The notes: generated by a model from the letters alone, not told the origin. Positions 23,029 through 34,540 are shown, numbered from the stretch's first letter. The stretch: 64,000 nucleotides of DNA from Stomorhina lunata (GCA_933228675.1 OW121741.1:37353952-37417951); one strand, 5' to 3'. Numbers and translations are program-made.

Positions 23029-23399
23029 TATATATGTCTTTAAGACTTAAGAGTCGATTAAGTCGATTTAAAATATTATATCCTGAAAATCCATGAATAA
23101 ATTTTGATTTTCTTAACAATAAAGTATGTAAATGAAGAGGAAACTCACAATTTTGTATTTAAGGCATTTTCGTCATTGCGTCTTATGTGGAAGCAATGGT
23201 CAAAGGGGACTAGTTTTTTCTGGAATTACACTTTTTAAAATAAACCTATTTTGGCCGATTTCAACAGCTACCTTCTGTCAAAAAATTTATGTGTCAAATT
23301 TTACATAGATAAAAGCAAATTTGCTTGAGGAAAGTAAAACCATCTACGGTACGCAGATCTACCTAAGTTTAAAATTTCATCAATTATTATTTAGGTGAG
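23029..23399. other. Spacer between mariner and LINE
   Basis: May contain the remainder of the repeat interrupted by the mariner. No gene is supported. Confidence 0.4.
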
Positions 23400-24850
23400 T
23401 CTTACATTAAGAGCGCACTTGTTGATATGGGTGTGCAGGGTTTTCTGGTAGAGTGGATAACGACCATGCTTAACAGAATAATCAACTTCAACCTAGTGGA
23501 CGGCAACATTCGTAGAAATATCACAAGAGGCACCCCACAAGTGGGTGTTGTCACCATTACTTTAGTTACTGGCGGTCAACGTCATTCTCAAAAGATTTTA
23601 CTAACTAGGGAGAAATATCGTAACCTACGCTGATGATGCAGTTATATTGGTATCAGGTAAATACCTATATACAATTAGTGAAATGATGGAATCGACACTA
23701 GGACATCTCTCTTCCTGGGTTAGGGACAAGAGACTAGGAGTCAACCCTGAAAAGACCGAGTTAGTTTTATTCACCAGGAAATATAAGTTAGACAATTTCA
23801 AACCTCCAGTACTTAGTGGTGTAAAGTGGTGTGAATCTATCTTGAACACACATATCATGAAGCTAAAAAGAACACGTTTCAAAGAATAAAAAAGGGACTT
23901 AACGCTTACTACTTTTGCAGGAATACGGTAGGTAAGAGCTGGGGCTTGAATCCAATGGTTGTGTACTGGATCTACACGACTATTGTAAGACCAGTGCTAA
24001 CGCACGGGTGCGCGATAAACAAGGTCTCAAAGATGCAAAGATGCACGAGCATCGCTGGTGCCTTAAGGAGTACTACTCAGGCGGCCTTAGACGTGATGCT
24101 GTCCCTATAACCTTTGGATTTATTCATAAATGGAGCAGCAACTAGATGTCTATTAAGGCTGCATGAGTCAGGTATACTTATGCACAGGAAGGTAAGACGC
24201 ACCAGCATACTGAACCGAACGAATGTCCCTTGCTTCGAGTCAGGGTCACCTATATCTAACTACTTAGTCAAGGAACTTTTGTTCAGTTCTGTACCAGAAG
24301 TCGTTATTCCAGATACAGCCAGCTGGGAAAATCGGCAATCGCTCTTTGAGGGGAACTTGATGTTCACAGACGGCTCTAAAATGGATATAAAATGGATAAA
24401 ATACTGGTGCTGGTATTTTCCTAAAGAAGAAGAATATTAGGAAATCTTTCAGGATTAGGGATGAATGTAGTGGTTTCTTCCAGGCAAAAATTTTTGCCAT
24501 TTTGAAAGCCACTGAGCTAATTTCATACAACATTCCTGAAGAAAGTGAGGCGACCATCTACGTCAGGCTGCACTAAAGCCCCTAGAAGGATGTAGCATCA
24601 CCTCAAAACTAGTCAAGTCGTGCAGATTAGCTATCATTAGTCTGTCAGCGTAGTACAGAGTAAGACTTAGCTGGGTTCCTGGTCGTTGCGACATCGAAGT
24701 CAATGAAATTGCTCACAAAATCGCAAGACAGGACTTGAGCCAGGAACTGACGCTCACGGTGACAGAAATAGCATCAACTAATATGTCATCTCTTCATGAG
24801 CATCAAGTCTTGGATCGGTGAGGAAACAGCAAAGAACTGGCATAACTTGG
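23400..24850 (+). mobile_element. Degenerate I/LOA-type LINE: RT and RNase H
   Basis: Plus-strand blocks in order: MGVQGFLVEWITTMLNRII, RGTPQVGVVT (the usual TPQGGVLSP box, altered), YADDAVILVSGKYL at about 23620-23665 across a frameshift, LGVNPEKTELVLFTRK, KPMVVYWIYTTIVRPVLTHG, then an RNase H start FTDGSKMD at 24365 and KATELISYNI, and WVPGRCDIEVNEIAHKIARQ. Order RT then RNase H as in the 5281-6440 element. Many frameshifts; inactive. Confidence 0.88.
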
Positions 24851-26160
24851 CTACTTTTTTTAATTTAGGACCAGCACTCATGGGATGACCCCTACTTATG
24901 TGATGCATTGTGTTGGAACTAGGAAAATAGGTTATGGGAAGGAGGATAGATGGAGTAGTGTTTGTGGACATTTGATTTGAATTTACAATTTACAACTGGC
25001 AGGACAAATTTCTGCGGGAAGCGAATTCCACATACGAACTGTACGACTAAAGAACGAATTTTCTCTGTAGTGTGTTGTTCGGTCTACCGACCATTCGACC
25101 ACAAAGGAATCTGCTCTAGCAGAATGACGTGTGTTGCGTAAAAATGTTCGAGTTTCGGGAACGAGTTCCCTGATTTCATTAGAGCACATTCCAAGGTAGT
25201 AACGATAGAACAGTAAGACACAACCCACATTGCGACGGTGCTCCAGTGAATCAATGGAGTTCGATACCCTACTGTCACCGATGAGCATTTTCACCCTCTC
25301 TTGCACTCGGTCGAAAAGCTCCAAAATAGATTTTGAAGAACCGGCCCATACATGAGAGTTGTATTCCATTTTCGGTCGGATGTAGGTGGTGTAAATAGTA
25401 AGGAGATCAGAAGAAGTGAAGTATCTCTTACACCGTTTTACAAACCGAGGCACTTGAATGCTTCTATCGACACTTGAAAGATATGCTTTGTCCAACGCAC
25501 ATCACATTGTATTCTCATGCTTAAAACATCAAGAGCATCTGATTCCTCAATATGTACACCACCCATTAATGCAGATGAAGTAACATGGTTTGCCGTGCGT
25601 TTATGAGTAAGCATACAGCATTGAGTTTTCCGCGCATTAAAATCAACTCTATTCGCACGACCCCATTCTGAAATTGTTTCTAAATGGCCTCATAGTGTCA
25701 ACCTCAAGGAGGCTTGGCTACGATTGAATGAATATGAATGGCAAATGTTACTATCACCTGCAAAAGAGTGGATAGGATTGGAAGTTTGACGAAGAAGGTC
25801 AATTATAAAGATAAGAAATAGAGTAGGAGAAAGAAAAAAACCTTGCGGTACCCCTGAGTTAATCTTGAACTCGATTGAGGAGAACCCATCTATAACAACT
25901 CGTATAGGGCGATCTCTGAGGAAGCTCGATATAAACCGAGAGAAGTTATTACCGACACCAAAGGCAATAAGTTTTGATAGAAGTGCTCCGTGTCATACTC
26001 TATCACACGCCTTGGAAATATCTAGAGCCAAAACTTTACTTTCGCCAAAACGGTGTATTGATTGACACCATTTTTCCGATAGGAAGGCTAGTAGATCTCC
26101 TGTAGAGCGTCCCCTACGGAACCCATACTAGCGGTCGCTTAGTAGGTTGTTAGACTCTAG
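24851..26160 (-). mobile_element. Degenerate jockey/CR1-type LINE RT
   Basis: On the minus strand: LESNNLLSDR (26160 side), RRGRSTGDLLAFLSEKW, KVLALDISKACDRV, FKINSGVPQGFFLSPTLFL (about 25860-25820), FAGDSNICHS in place of the YADD box, then a 170-residue open frame 25495-24983: CKRYFTSSDLLTIYTTYIRP, KMEYNSHVWAGSS, SLEHRRNVGCVL, MWNSLPAEICP. This is the RT palm-to-C-terminus of a jockey/CR1-like element without RNase H. Stops break the upstream part. A Harbinger-like element interrupts its 5' side; the upstream part resumes at 26898. Confidence 0.9.
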
Positions 26161-26897
26161 CAGCGTTATGTATAACTAAAAATTAGCATTAAGTTAGCAT
26201 ACAGTTTAACTATAATTGGAAAACAAACTACTGATAACAAACTGCTAAACACTTGTTAGCAAGTTGACAAATACTTGCTATCTTCTGTCAAACAGCTGTT
26301 TATTGTAAATTTTTTGAAAACAAAGGAAAAATATAAATTGAATTGTACCTTAAATTAAAAAAATAAAAACTTGTGGAATAGGGCATGTATATTGTTCCAG
26401 GCATCCTTCTTTTTCCTATTTGTGTTTGTGTCTATTCTGGCATCTTCTATAACGTCCAATTTGTCCAGAGCGATCTGAGAAAGCAAATCCTAAAAAGACA
26501 TTTGATTTTATTTAATATTGTCAATAATAACATTAATAACTTACCTTTTCCGCTTGTTGCCAATTCACCGATCTTTTTGTTAATTTTTCCATTGTTTTTT
26601 TTATTTAATTCTTCTTCCATTTTAAACAAATTTTTTTAATTTGTTCTTTTTTTTTAATATAGAGGGAAACAACATATTATCAAACGTGAAATCAGGGTTG
26701 ATACAAGAAAAGACAGTAGTTTTAGTAGTGGCATCATTAATTTTCAGAGTTGATTTTTTCAAAGTTAGCAGACAGTTATAAATCGTTATAAATAAACATT
26801 ATGCCAAGAAGCTGCTAAGGCAAATCTGTATTCTAGTTGGCAGCTACTTGGCTACAGTTTATAAACAGTTTCTAACTTTTGGTTATACATAGCGCTG
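26161..26897 (-). mobile_element. Harbinger-like element with 3-bp target duplication and Myb-like ORF
   Basis: Ends are inverted: CAGCGTTATGTATAAC.. on the left and CAGCGCTATGTATAAC.. (reverse complement of the right), matching at 23 of 26 positions. TAG flanks both sides (26158-26160, 26898-26900), and removing the element plus one TAG rejoins the LINE frame as VKYLESNNLLSDR. It carries a small spliced Myb/SANT-like ORF (26355-26592). A 3-bp duplication plus a Myb-like protein fits PIF/Harbinger elements, whose usual target is TWA, so the class is likely, not proven. No transposase is present. Confidence 0.85.
26355..26592 (-). CDS. Myb/SANT-like DNA-binding protein, transposon-borne, two exons
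   Basis: Exon 1 is 26592-26545 (16 codons, MEKLTKRSVNWQQAEK); exon 2 is 26489-26355 (DLLSQIALDKLDVIEDARID, then TNTNRKKKDAWNNIHALF, stop). The 55-nt intron 26490-26544 has a GTAAG donor and TTTTTAG acceptor. The joined 60-residue product resembles the N-terminal Myb/SANT-like domain (Myb_DNA-bind_5 type) in zeste-like and Harbinger-associated proteins: R..NW...E...L......VIE....D..TN..K..AW..I...F. It is cut short after the domain, so probably a truncated accessory ORF of a non-autonomous element. Whether it is expressed is unknown. Confidence 0.6.
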
Positions 26898-26985
26898 TAG
26901 ATATTTAACAAGATGGTGGTTTACACACAACATCTAGGACCTAACAGCCCGATTTAAATATAAGTAAAACCAAGAGTTATGTGGT
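26898..26985 (-). mobile_element. Remaining 5' side of the interrupted LINE
   Basis: Reads into the LINE frame (VKYLES.. across the insertion) on the minus strand, then loses recognisable homology. Confidence 0.6.
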
Positions 26986-27190
26986 GGGTTTATTAGTGGG
27001 ACTCAGGTATCTTAGATAGGTCTCTTCCCCTATGGTAACGCAGTAGTTATCTCTTCTCTACTACTCTCACTCTCTTTCTAACAATATCGCTATCACAACT
27101 GTCCTCTCTATCGTTTCTTCCGCTATCTCTCTCCTATTGGGAAGGATCACAATGGAACAAATGTTCTCCGAGTGTAGATGCCATTCATTT
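26986..27190 (+). mobile_element. 3'UTR fragment of an I/LOA-type LINE
   Basis: TGGGTTTATTAGTGGGACTC and TCTTAGATAGGTC.., pyrimidine-rich middle, then GGATCACAATGG and CTCCGAG match 52230-52400, where they follow a LINE C-terminus. This is a 3' end fragment. Confidence 0.65.
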
Positions 27191-27319
27191 GGTATCACCT
27201 TTCAAACCTTACCTAAACAATATTTTAAATTAGCTCTTATATATGGTACAAGATCGTTCTTTTAGAAATATTTATAAATTTAATAGAATTTTATGGTATA
27301 TATATTTATATAATTCCCC
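27191..27319. other. Short spacer
   Basis: AT-rich; nothing recognised. Confidence 0.4.
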
Positions 27320-27575
27320 AACAACATTCCAATTGGAACAAGGGGTACTTCTCTCAGGCAATGAGCTGCATCCGATTCTATTTTAAGACTCATTGAAAGG
27401 GACCTACGTTTTAATTCCAGCTCCGAACGGAAAATGCATTAGTTAGAGAAGTTTTACATAGCCTAATACTTAATAACCAGTGGCTAGCTGAGTTATGAGG
27501 TGAGGGTCTGGCCAGGGATTGAACTTAGGACCTCTGGTATGCTAGGCGGATGACTAACCTGCAATACCACGGCGG
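27320..27575 (-). repeat. tRNA-derived SINE, copy 1
   Basis: On the minus strand the head begins CCGCCGTGGTATTGCAGGTT (A-box-like) and has GAGGTCCTAAGTTCAATCC (B-box-like) about 40 nt on, then a body shared with 48243-48538 (TCAGCTAGCCACTGGTTATT and others). It resembles a SINE with a tRNA-like head at 27575 and its tail toward 27320. Confidence 0.8.
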
Positions 27576-28168
27576 CTTGTATGTATAAAATGGATATGTA
27601 TGTATAAAATTCGGCTCAATCGAATATCTAGCACTCTTACTTCCTAGTATTAGACTATGAGTCTTTTTAAAACAATACAAAGCTAAATAGGAGATGAAGT
27701 CTTTTTATCTAATTACTAGAACTACTTGTGATGATGCAAAAACTATAACGTTTAGTGGCCTTTTGAATGCTTTTTAAAACAAATACAATTTAATTTTTTG
27801 TTTTAAATTTTTTAGTAACATGTTATTTATTATTTATTCTTCGAAATCTTTTGAGAAAGATTATATTTGTTATCTACTAAAGTTTATTTTTTATTATTAT
27901 TAGAGTGTCTTCATAGCATAAATTATATGTCTAGCATAAATGTTGTTCTTTTAAATGTCTTACAAACAAAGAATATTAAATTAAAATTAAAGTTAAACAA
28001 AAAAAAATAAAAAATTATAGGACGACAAGAAAAGTTAAACTGCTCTAAGCAAAAGAAAGTTAAAGCAAAATATAACTGACACATTTTGTAGATAGTAAAG
28101 TAAATGTGGATCGTATGTCTAATTGAATATACATATTTTCCTTTTTTTTTCATTAATTATTAATTAAA
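27576..28168. other. Spacer and likely 3'UTR of PHETA
   Basis: AT-rich. The 76-residue ORF at 27923-28153 has no support; this sequence likely includes the PHETA 3'UTR. Confidence 0.5.
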
Positions 28169-31100
28169 TCACAATTGTATAAGAGGTTGAGTTTTCAATT
28201 CACGTTGAGCTTGATATTCCAAAATATCCTTCATGACGAGCTGACGAAATTGTTCATGTAATTCATTAAAATTCACTGAATTATTGTGATTTTGAAAATC
28301 GTTAAGGGTATTATTAGTAAAGAATACTGAATTAGAGAGTAGTTTGTTGGCACTATGGATGTTACTAGGATACTGCTGCTGATGTTGGTGTTGATGTGTA
28401 TGAGTGTGCTGGGACTTTTGATGATGATGATGCTGTTGTGTCGGCAATTGTTGTGTAATTGCTTGAGTTGGTATAAAAAATTCACTTCTTGAAGCAGCTG
28501 TGGCGGCTACCGATGATGTGGTATTTGAATTCGAATTTGAAGCCAATGATGATGTAGAACCATGTGCTGAATTCATGCCTCTTGGTGGTGGTATTGGACT
28601 TGTATCACGTCCTGCAATAGATGATGATGACGATAACAATGAATAACCATTTCTAGGATATATACAACAAATGTATTCTATGCAAATGCACATATTTTTG
28701 CCCATTTTTTTAGTATAAATTTATTTTAATTTCTTGCGGTTAACGAGAAAAATTATCAGCATCGACTATAGAAATAAATTAAGATGAAACAACAATTATC
28801 ACTAAGAGAAGGGTAAGAGGGGTCTTGATTGAAGATTAAAACAAACAAAAAAAAAAACCGTTAAAATGTATGTATGCTGCTGCCTTCCAGACAGTAAATG
28901 AGATATGTGGTAGAATCGCAAAGTTTGGAAAATAAATAAAACAATAATTTTGTTTATACTACATATTCTACTTCTCTTGTTTCTTTATTGTAAATTGTTT
29001 TTGCTAATTATTATATTATAGGTTTTAATGTTCATTGATAAAAGCGGTACTTTTTCACTAAATCTTGCCTTGGGTATTTGCACTTATAAGTAATTTGAGA
29101 TCTAGTCTGAATTCAAACAATTGATGTACTTGTACATTAACAAAATATTAATAATATTTAAGAGAAGTGCTCCAATGATAAGATATAGAAATATAATTAT
29201 AAATTGAAGTATTTGTTATAGTAGCAAAGTATGAGCTCATCTATATATATATAAAAATGAATGTTTGTGTGTCTGTATGTCCTTTATAGAGTAGTAAACT
29301 ATACATTTTATCATGTTATAATTTTAAGAAAAGTTGTTGTGCATAAGCCGACGTACTGTACTAAGTTGGTTTGACAAGGTTCCGACAGGTGGTGTCTCTG
29401 AAAATTGGTTAAAGTAAATTAAATCGCAAAGTGTGCATTTGATCATGCTATAATCTATAGCAAAGTTGTTGCCCACAAGCCGTCAAAGGTTTCGAATATG
29501 GTGGCGCCACTGAAAATTACTCAAAATGAATTAAATTGTAAACTGTTCTTTTGATCATTCTATGATATTTAGCAAAGTTGTGGCAAAGGTTTCTAAATTG
29601 GTAATCAAAATAAATTGAATTATAAACTATGTCTTTCCTTCAAACTTATTTTAGTTGGTGGAGCAGCAAAGCACGCAGGGTACAGCTAGTACTTATGAGA
29701 AATGGGAAATGAAAACTGGTAGCAGAACCGTAAAAAATAAAATTAATCAAATTAAATTGTAAAACTAAAAGTGAACTAATTTAGAACTGAACTATTGAAT
29801 ATACAAGTGCATTTATTCCTATATACAAAAATGCATTTATTCCTCACCAAAAGAACTATTTTGGTTTTGAGGTAAAAACTGATCAAGTCAATTACTGATA
29901 CCCTTTTCTGAAGTAAAGCGTATTCTAGTAAGGGCATTCTGAATCGATGGAAACAAGGAGCTAAAGGCGGGTAAGCAAAAACTTTTCCAAATAGTTTTTG
30001 GTTGATCTTGAAACATGTAGTGACAGACGATAATGTCCTCATGTCTGGTCGAATAATCTGGTCATTTTCGATGCAGGTTTCTTGTAATCTTTTAAACCGA
30101 AGTAAACAGCTCTTAGTACAAAACATCTTTAAAATCCCACCAAATACAAAATCTAACCTTGTGTCACACTATTTGGCTTCGGATGAAAAACCGGGCTTTA
30201 CATATGATTTTCTGCGCTTGGAGCACAGGAACAGTACAATGAAAAATTACTTCTTTTTGTGACGTGCCCAAAACAACTTATGTGGACACTAAATTCAAAA
30301 TTATTATAGCAATTGAAAGGATTACATTTTCAAAATTATTGTAGCAATTGAAAAGATTACATTTTGACGTCTATGGAATACTGAATTATAATGACCCTCC
30401 AAAATACCATATTTGTTATTATTGACACAAACCATATGTGTTAGTTATGCCATATGTTGTCCAAATCGAGATTATTAACTTGCACAACCAAGAGAACTGA
30501 ACTAAATAAGGAACGTTATAGAATTTAACTAGAATAGAACAGAACGCTTTCAACTTAAACCTAAGTGTTCCTCACACTTAAGTTAAACAATATTATAAAT
30601 GTATGACGATTAGAGCTTCGTTATGAATCTATTTTAAAACAGTTATGATATCACCCTTTGTTTTCAATTTATACTAAAAATACATATGTTTAATAATCTC
30701 TTCTAAGCCTTAAACAAATAGTGCAAAAAACAAACAATAATTAGAAAACAAACATTTTTCCAATATTTACCTTACCTGTTTGCATATTACCGGTAGTGTT
30801 AATGGTTGTAGTGTTATTACGTTGTGATGTCGAACCGAAATGGCCATTAATGAATGGCATTTCATGGGATGCCAATAACAAACTATTGTTGCCATTGCCA
30901 CAACCTGGTAAAGGCGGAGCGGGACGATTAAAGGGATTTGTGCGACGTGGTGGTGGTTTAGGCGTCAAAACACTGTTAGAAGAAGGCATAGAGTCTGTGG
31001 TAATTTCTGAAATTTGTTCAAATAATACTTGTTATTATATAATTTGAAAGTGTATTTGGAAGATTTGAACTTACTATTACGTGATCCTTCTATTTCCTCC

Positions 31101-31542
31101 AATTGCCTTTGCAATTCCGCTACCATTAACTTTTTATATTCATAACCGGCACAGGTTAAGGCTTTCATCCAAGATTCCATGCTTTCCTGAGACTCAGCCG
31201 ACAATATGTACGTACGATTGCCATTAAAAGCTATTTCAAAACAGTACTGATCACTTTCTTCCGATAGTTCTGCAAGTTAAATATAGAACTTAATCATGCT
31301 GCTATATTTATACAGCGATATTTTTCTTAATTACACTTACCAATAGTACAGCCTTCAACTATTATCAAGCCTAGAGGTTCCTTGTCGCCTCGCTTCTCAA
31401 AATAGAATAGCAAATTTCCTTTTAGCACAAAGTATCGTCTCTGGAAGGCTTTGTTAACCTCTCCCCGTTTAAGAAGAAATCCCTCCTTGTCATATGGTGG
31501 ACTAGTGGCGAAGACACACAAATTTTTCTCATTTATTTTCAT
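28169..31542 (-). CDS. PHETA1: Sesquipedalian (PHETA/Ses) PH-domain endosomal protein
   Basis: Four coding exons join with phase 1 at every junction: 31542-31341, 31269-31075, 31006-30776, 28611-28169, giving 356 residues. Exons 1-2 encode a PH domain: MKINEKNLCVFATS, KEGFLLKRGEVNKAFQRRYF, VLKGNLLFYFEKR, EPLGLIIVEGCTIELSEES, YCFEIAFNGNRTYILSAES and ESWMKALTCAGYEYKKLMV, very like human sesquipedalian-1/2. Then come a proline-rich stretch (TPKPPPRRTNPF, RPAPPLPG), a long low-complexity Ser/Asn/His/Gln region, and a conserved C-terminus FNELHEQFRQLVMKDILE. The family binds OCRL/INPP5B through an F&H motif and acts in endosome-to-Golgi traffic; the C-terminal F..LH is the likely binding motif. 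The last acceptor is within TCATCTATTGCAG, so the longer ORF above 28611 is intron. Introns are short except the last (2.2 kb), which holds a Helitron-like insertion. Confidence 0.94.
29240..29689 (+). mobile_element. Helitron-like insertion in the PHETA intron
   Basis: Starts TCTATATATATATAAAAATG after A and ends GGGTACAGCTAG before T, matching the 5' TC, 3' CTAG and A/T target rule of Helitrons; insect Helitrons with a similar AAAAATGAATG start and GGGTACAGCTAGT end are common. Internal units (CAAAGTTGTTG..CCACAAGCCG) repeat at about 130 bp. No coding sequence. A 3' hairpin is not obvious. Confidence 0.7.
29690..30775. other. Remainder of the last PHETA intron
   Basis: Includes a short direct repeat of 36 bp at 30293-30364 (CAAAATTATT.TAGCAATTGAAA). 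The 116-residue minus ORF at 29776-30126 is open but not recognised and is not counted as a gene. Confidence 0.45.
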
Positions 31543-32019
31543 GATGCTACAACTACGTTTTAGTGCGAATTGCGTGTGTCACAATGATTACGAATGAACT
31601 CCTTTTAAACGACAATGGGCTATTCACACTTTCTTCACACTTAAATACAATTTGAAAGGATCAATTTTGTAGCATTCTATTTTTTGTGGAATTTTCTAAC
31701 AAATTTAGGTAAACAAAATAGCAATAAAACAACAATAATAAAATGCAATGAAATCACACAGAATTTCTAGTTAAATAAACAGGTAAAAGTAATTCATTTG
31801 TTTTTGCAACAGCTGTCAGTGGGTACGTTCAGTGTGTGACGCTAATGAAGTGTGAAAATAGAGGAGTGTTACGGAATTTATGAACGAGGTTAGTATGAAA
31901 ATTTATTTTTTCTCTTCTATATTAGCAACGAAATGGTGCGTTGTTCCCACAAACATTTTTTGATCCGCCGGAAAAGTTGCACTAGAAAGCATGGTGAAAA
32001 AACAACATCAATACAGGAG
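31543..32019 (-). promoter_or_regulatory. PHETA 5' flank
   Basis: The start ATG is at 31542. The 5'UTR and promoter should lie in this stretch; no core promoter element is certain. Confidence 0.35.
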
Positions 32020-32240
32020 TAAGGCTAGGTGACAATCTGTCCTCAGTCCTATTCTATGCTTGTAATACGCCATTAAAAATCACACAGGAACAGAAAATGT
32101 GTTCTATTGATCAGGGTTAATAATCGCCTACGATAATGACATAGCAATATTATCTAGAAACTGACGATATCTTGAATAGATGTTTTTAAATTTTCAATCA
32201 TCTGCATTGGACGTAGGGCTTTTGGTTAATCAATCTAAAA
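32020..32240 (+). mobile_element. RTE-like RT palm fragment
   Basis: Reading with frameshifts gives GDNLSSVLFYACNTPLKITQ, then a mutated catalytic box AYDNDIAILSR where AYADDI is expected, and LVNQSKS. This is the palm of an RTE-like RT. The minisatellite begins right after it, and a C-terminal piece follows at 34430. Confidence 0.75.
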
Positions 32241-34095
32241 GCTAATTTTCAAAAATTTCTTATTTTTATAGGAAATTTTTCGAAAATTTCTTGTTTTTAT
32301 AGAAAAATGTTAAAAAATTTCTTATTTTTATACGAAATTTTTCAAAAATTTCTTATATTTCTTGGAAATTTTTTTTTTTTTAATTTGCTGTTTATTTTTA
32401 TAAAAATTTTAAACAATTCCTTATTTTTATAAAAAATTTTTCAAAAATTCTTATTTTAATAGAAAAATTTTCAAAAATTTTGTATTTTTATAGTCAATTT
32501 TTCAAAAATTTCTTATTTTTATGGGAAAATTTTCAAAAATTCTTATTTTTTATAGTAAGTTTTTCAAATATTTCTTATTTTTATAGGAAATTTTCCAAAA
32601 AAAAAAATTATTTTTATAAGAAAATTTTCAAAAATTTCTTATTTTTACAGAAAATTTTCAAAAATTTCTTATTTTTATAGGAAATTTTTCAAAAATTTTT
32701 TATTTTTATATGAAAATTTTCAAAAATTTATTGTTTTTATAGAATATTTAAAAAACAAATTCAAAAATTTCTTATTCTTGCTTTTTAAAAATTTCTTATT
32801 TTTATAAGAAATTTTTAAAAAATGACTTATTTTTTAGGAAATTTTTCAAAAAATTATTTTTTTTTATAGGAAATTTTTCAACAGTTTTTTTTATTTTTAT
32901 AAGAAAACTTTCAAAAATTCTTATTTTGTATAGGAAATTTTTCAAAAATTTCTTGTTTTTATAGAAAATTTTTCTAAAATTTCTTATTTTTATACGAAAT
33001 TTTTAAAAAAATTTCTTATATTTTCTTTAAAATTTTTATAGGAAATTTAAAAAAAAATTATTTTTATAGTAAATTTTTCAAAAAATTCTTATTTTTATAG
33101 GAAATTTTTTAAAACATTTTTATTTTTATAGAAAAGTTTCCAAAAATTCTTTTTTTTATAGGAAAATTTTAAAAAATTTCTTATTTTTGTAGGAAATTTT
33201 TCAAAAATTTCTTATTTTTATATGAAATTTTTCAAAAATTTCTTATTTTTATATGAAATTTTTCAAAAATTTCTTATATTTCTTAGGAAATTTTTTTAAA
33301 ATTTGATTTTTCAGAAAAATATAGAAATTTTTTTCAAAATTTCTTCTTATTGACAATTTTTCAAAAATTTCTTACTTTTATAGGAAATTTTTCAAAAATT
33401 TCTTATTTTTATAAGAAATTTTTCAAAAATGTCTTATTTTTATAGGAAATTTTGCAAAAATTTCTTATTCTTATAGGGAATTTTTTTTAAATTTCTTATT
33501 TTTATAGGAAATTTTTAAAAATTTCTTATTCTTATATTTCTTATTAAATTTTTCAAAAATTTGATTTTCTAGAAAAATTTAGAAATTTTTTCAAAATTTC
33601 TTTCTATTTTTATAGGATATTTTTTAAAAATTTTGTATTTTTATAGGAAATTTTTCAAATATTTTTTATTTTTATAGAAAATTTTTCAAAAATTTCCTGT
33701 TTTTATAGGAAAATTTTCAAAAATTTCTTATTTCTATAGGAAGTTTTTCGAAAATTTCTTATTTTTATAGAAAATTTTTCAAAAATATCTTATTTTTATA
33801 GGAAAATTTTCAAAAATTTCTTATTTTTATAAGAGCATTTTAAAAAATTTCTTATTTTTATAGAAAATTTTTCAAAAATTATTTTTTTTATAGGAAATTT
33901 TTCAAAAAATGTTTATTTTTATAAGAAATTTTTCAAAAAATTCTTATTCTTATTTTTCTAGGAAATTTTTTAAAAATTAAAAATTATTCTTACTTTTATA
34001 AGAAAATTTTAAAAGATTTATTATTTTTATAGGAAATTTTTCAAAAAATTTCTTATTTTTCATGGGAAATTTTTCAAATATTTCTTATTTTTATA
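32241..34095. repeat. About 30-bp AT-rich minisatellite, roughly 60 units
   Basis: The unit is approximately AAAATTTCTTATTTTTATAG followed by GAAATTTTTC. It repeats head to tail for about 1.85 kb with many small length variants and a few interspersed oddities (for example at 32740-32790, 33290-33360 and 33530-33600). The 66-residue ORF 32480-32680 is an artefact. Confidence 0.95.
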
Positions 34096-34540
34096 CTATC
34101 TAAAGATACCCCGTGGTGTCAGCATAGGTGGCTTCTGCTTAGTGGATAGTAGGCCACTGGGGTGTTTAAATAACCAATCGCACAAGAGACTGCATACAAG
34201 ATATCAGCAAATATTTAAATCACATTATACATATAGTAATATCTTTAAAACAAAACTATTGTCAAGGTTACATGTCCTGAAAAATATACAAGACTATTAA
34301 AAGGCCTATAGCTACTTTCAGATCAGAAGTGGCAATGAGCAATCAAAGCAAAGACATCGGTTAATACATCAAATCAAAAAGAATAAATTAAACAAGCCAT
34401 GTATTAAGCTCAAAAGTTAATATTATTACAACCCACAATATATAAAAAATATGGAACTGGCGCACCCTTAGCCAAAACAGAGAGGAATGGAAAAAAGTTG
34501 TTAAGAAAGCTAAAACCAACTCCGGGTTGTAGAGCTAAAA
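34096..34540 (+). mobile_element. RTE-like LINE C-terminal fragment
   Basis: NWRTLSQNREEWKKVVKKAK at about 34450-34520 resembles the conserved C-terminal tail of RTE-like ORFs (W..LAQ.R..W...V..A). It lies on the same strand as the palm fragment on the other side of the minisatellite, so both could be one interrupted copy. Confidence 0.65.

Noticed and set aside
26385..26639. 84-codon plus-strand ORF with hydrophobic start
   Set aside because: Antisense to the Harbinger-like element and its Myb-like exons.
27510..27575. tRNA gene on the minus strand
   Set aside because: Only the A- and B-box-like parts are present and the same head is fused to a shared body at 48243-48538, so it is a SINE.
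28612..28705. N-terminal extension of the last PHETA exon (MGKNMCICIEYICC..)
   Set aside because: The phase-1 junction requires the acceptor at 28612-28613 (ATTGCAG), which joins T-G-R-D-T in frame; the extension is intron, and the alternative acceptor near 28657 would shift the frame.
29776..30262. ORFs on both strands in the last PHETA intron
   Set aside because: Neither frame shows a domain, and both lie within an intron bounded by good splice sites.
32241..34095. Regular repeat array that might suggest a CRISPR
   Set aside because: The whole roughly 30-bp unit repeats with no unique spacers, units vary freely, there are no cas genes, and the host is an insect.
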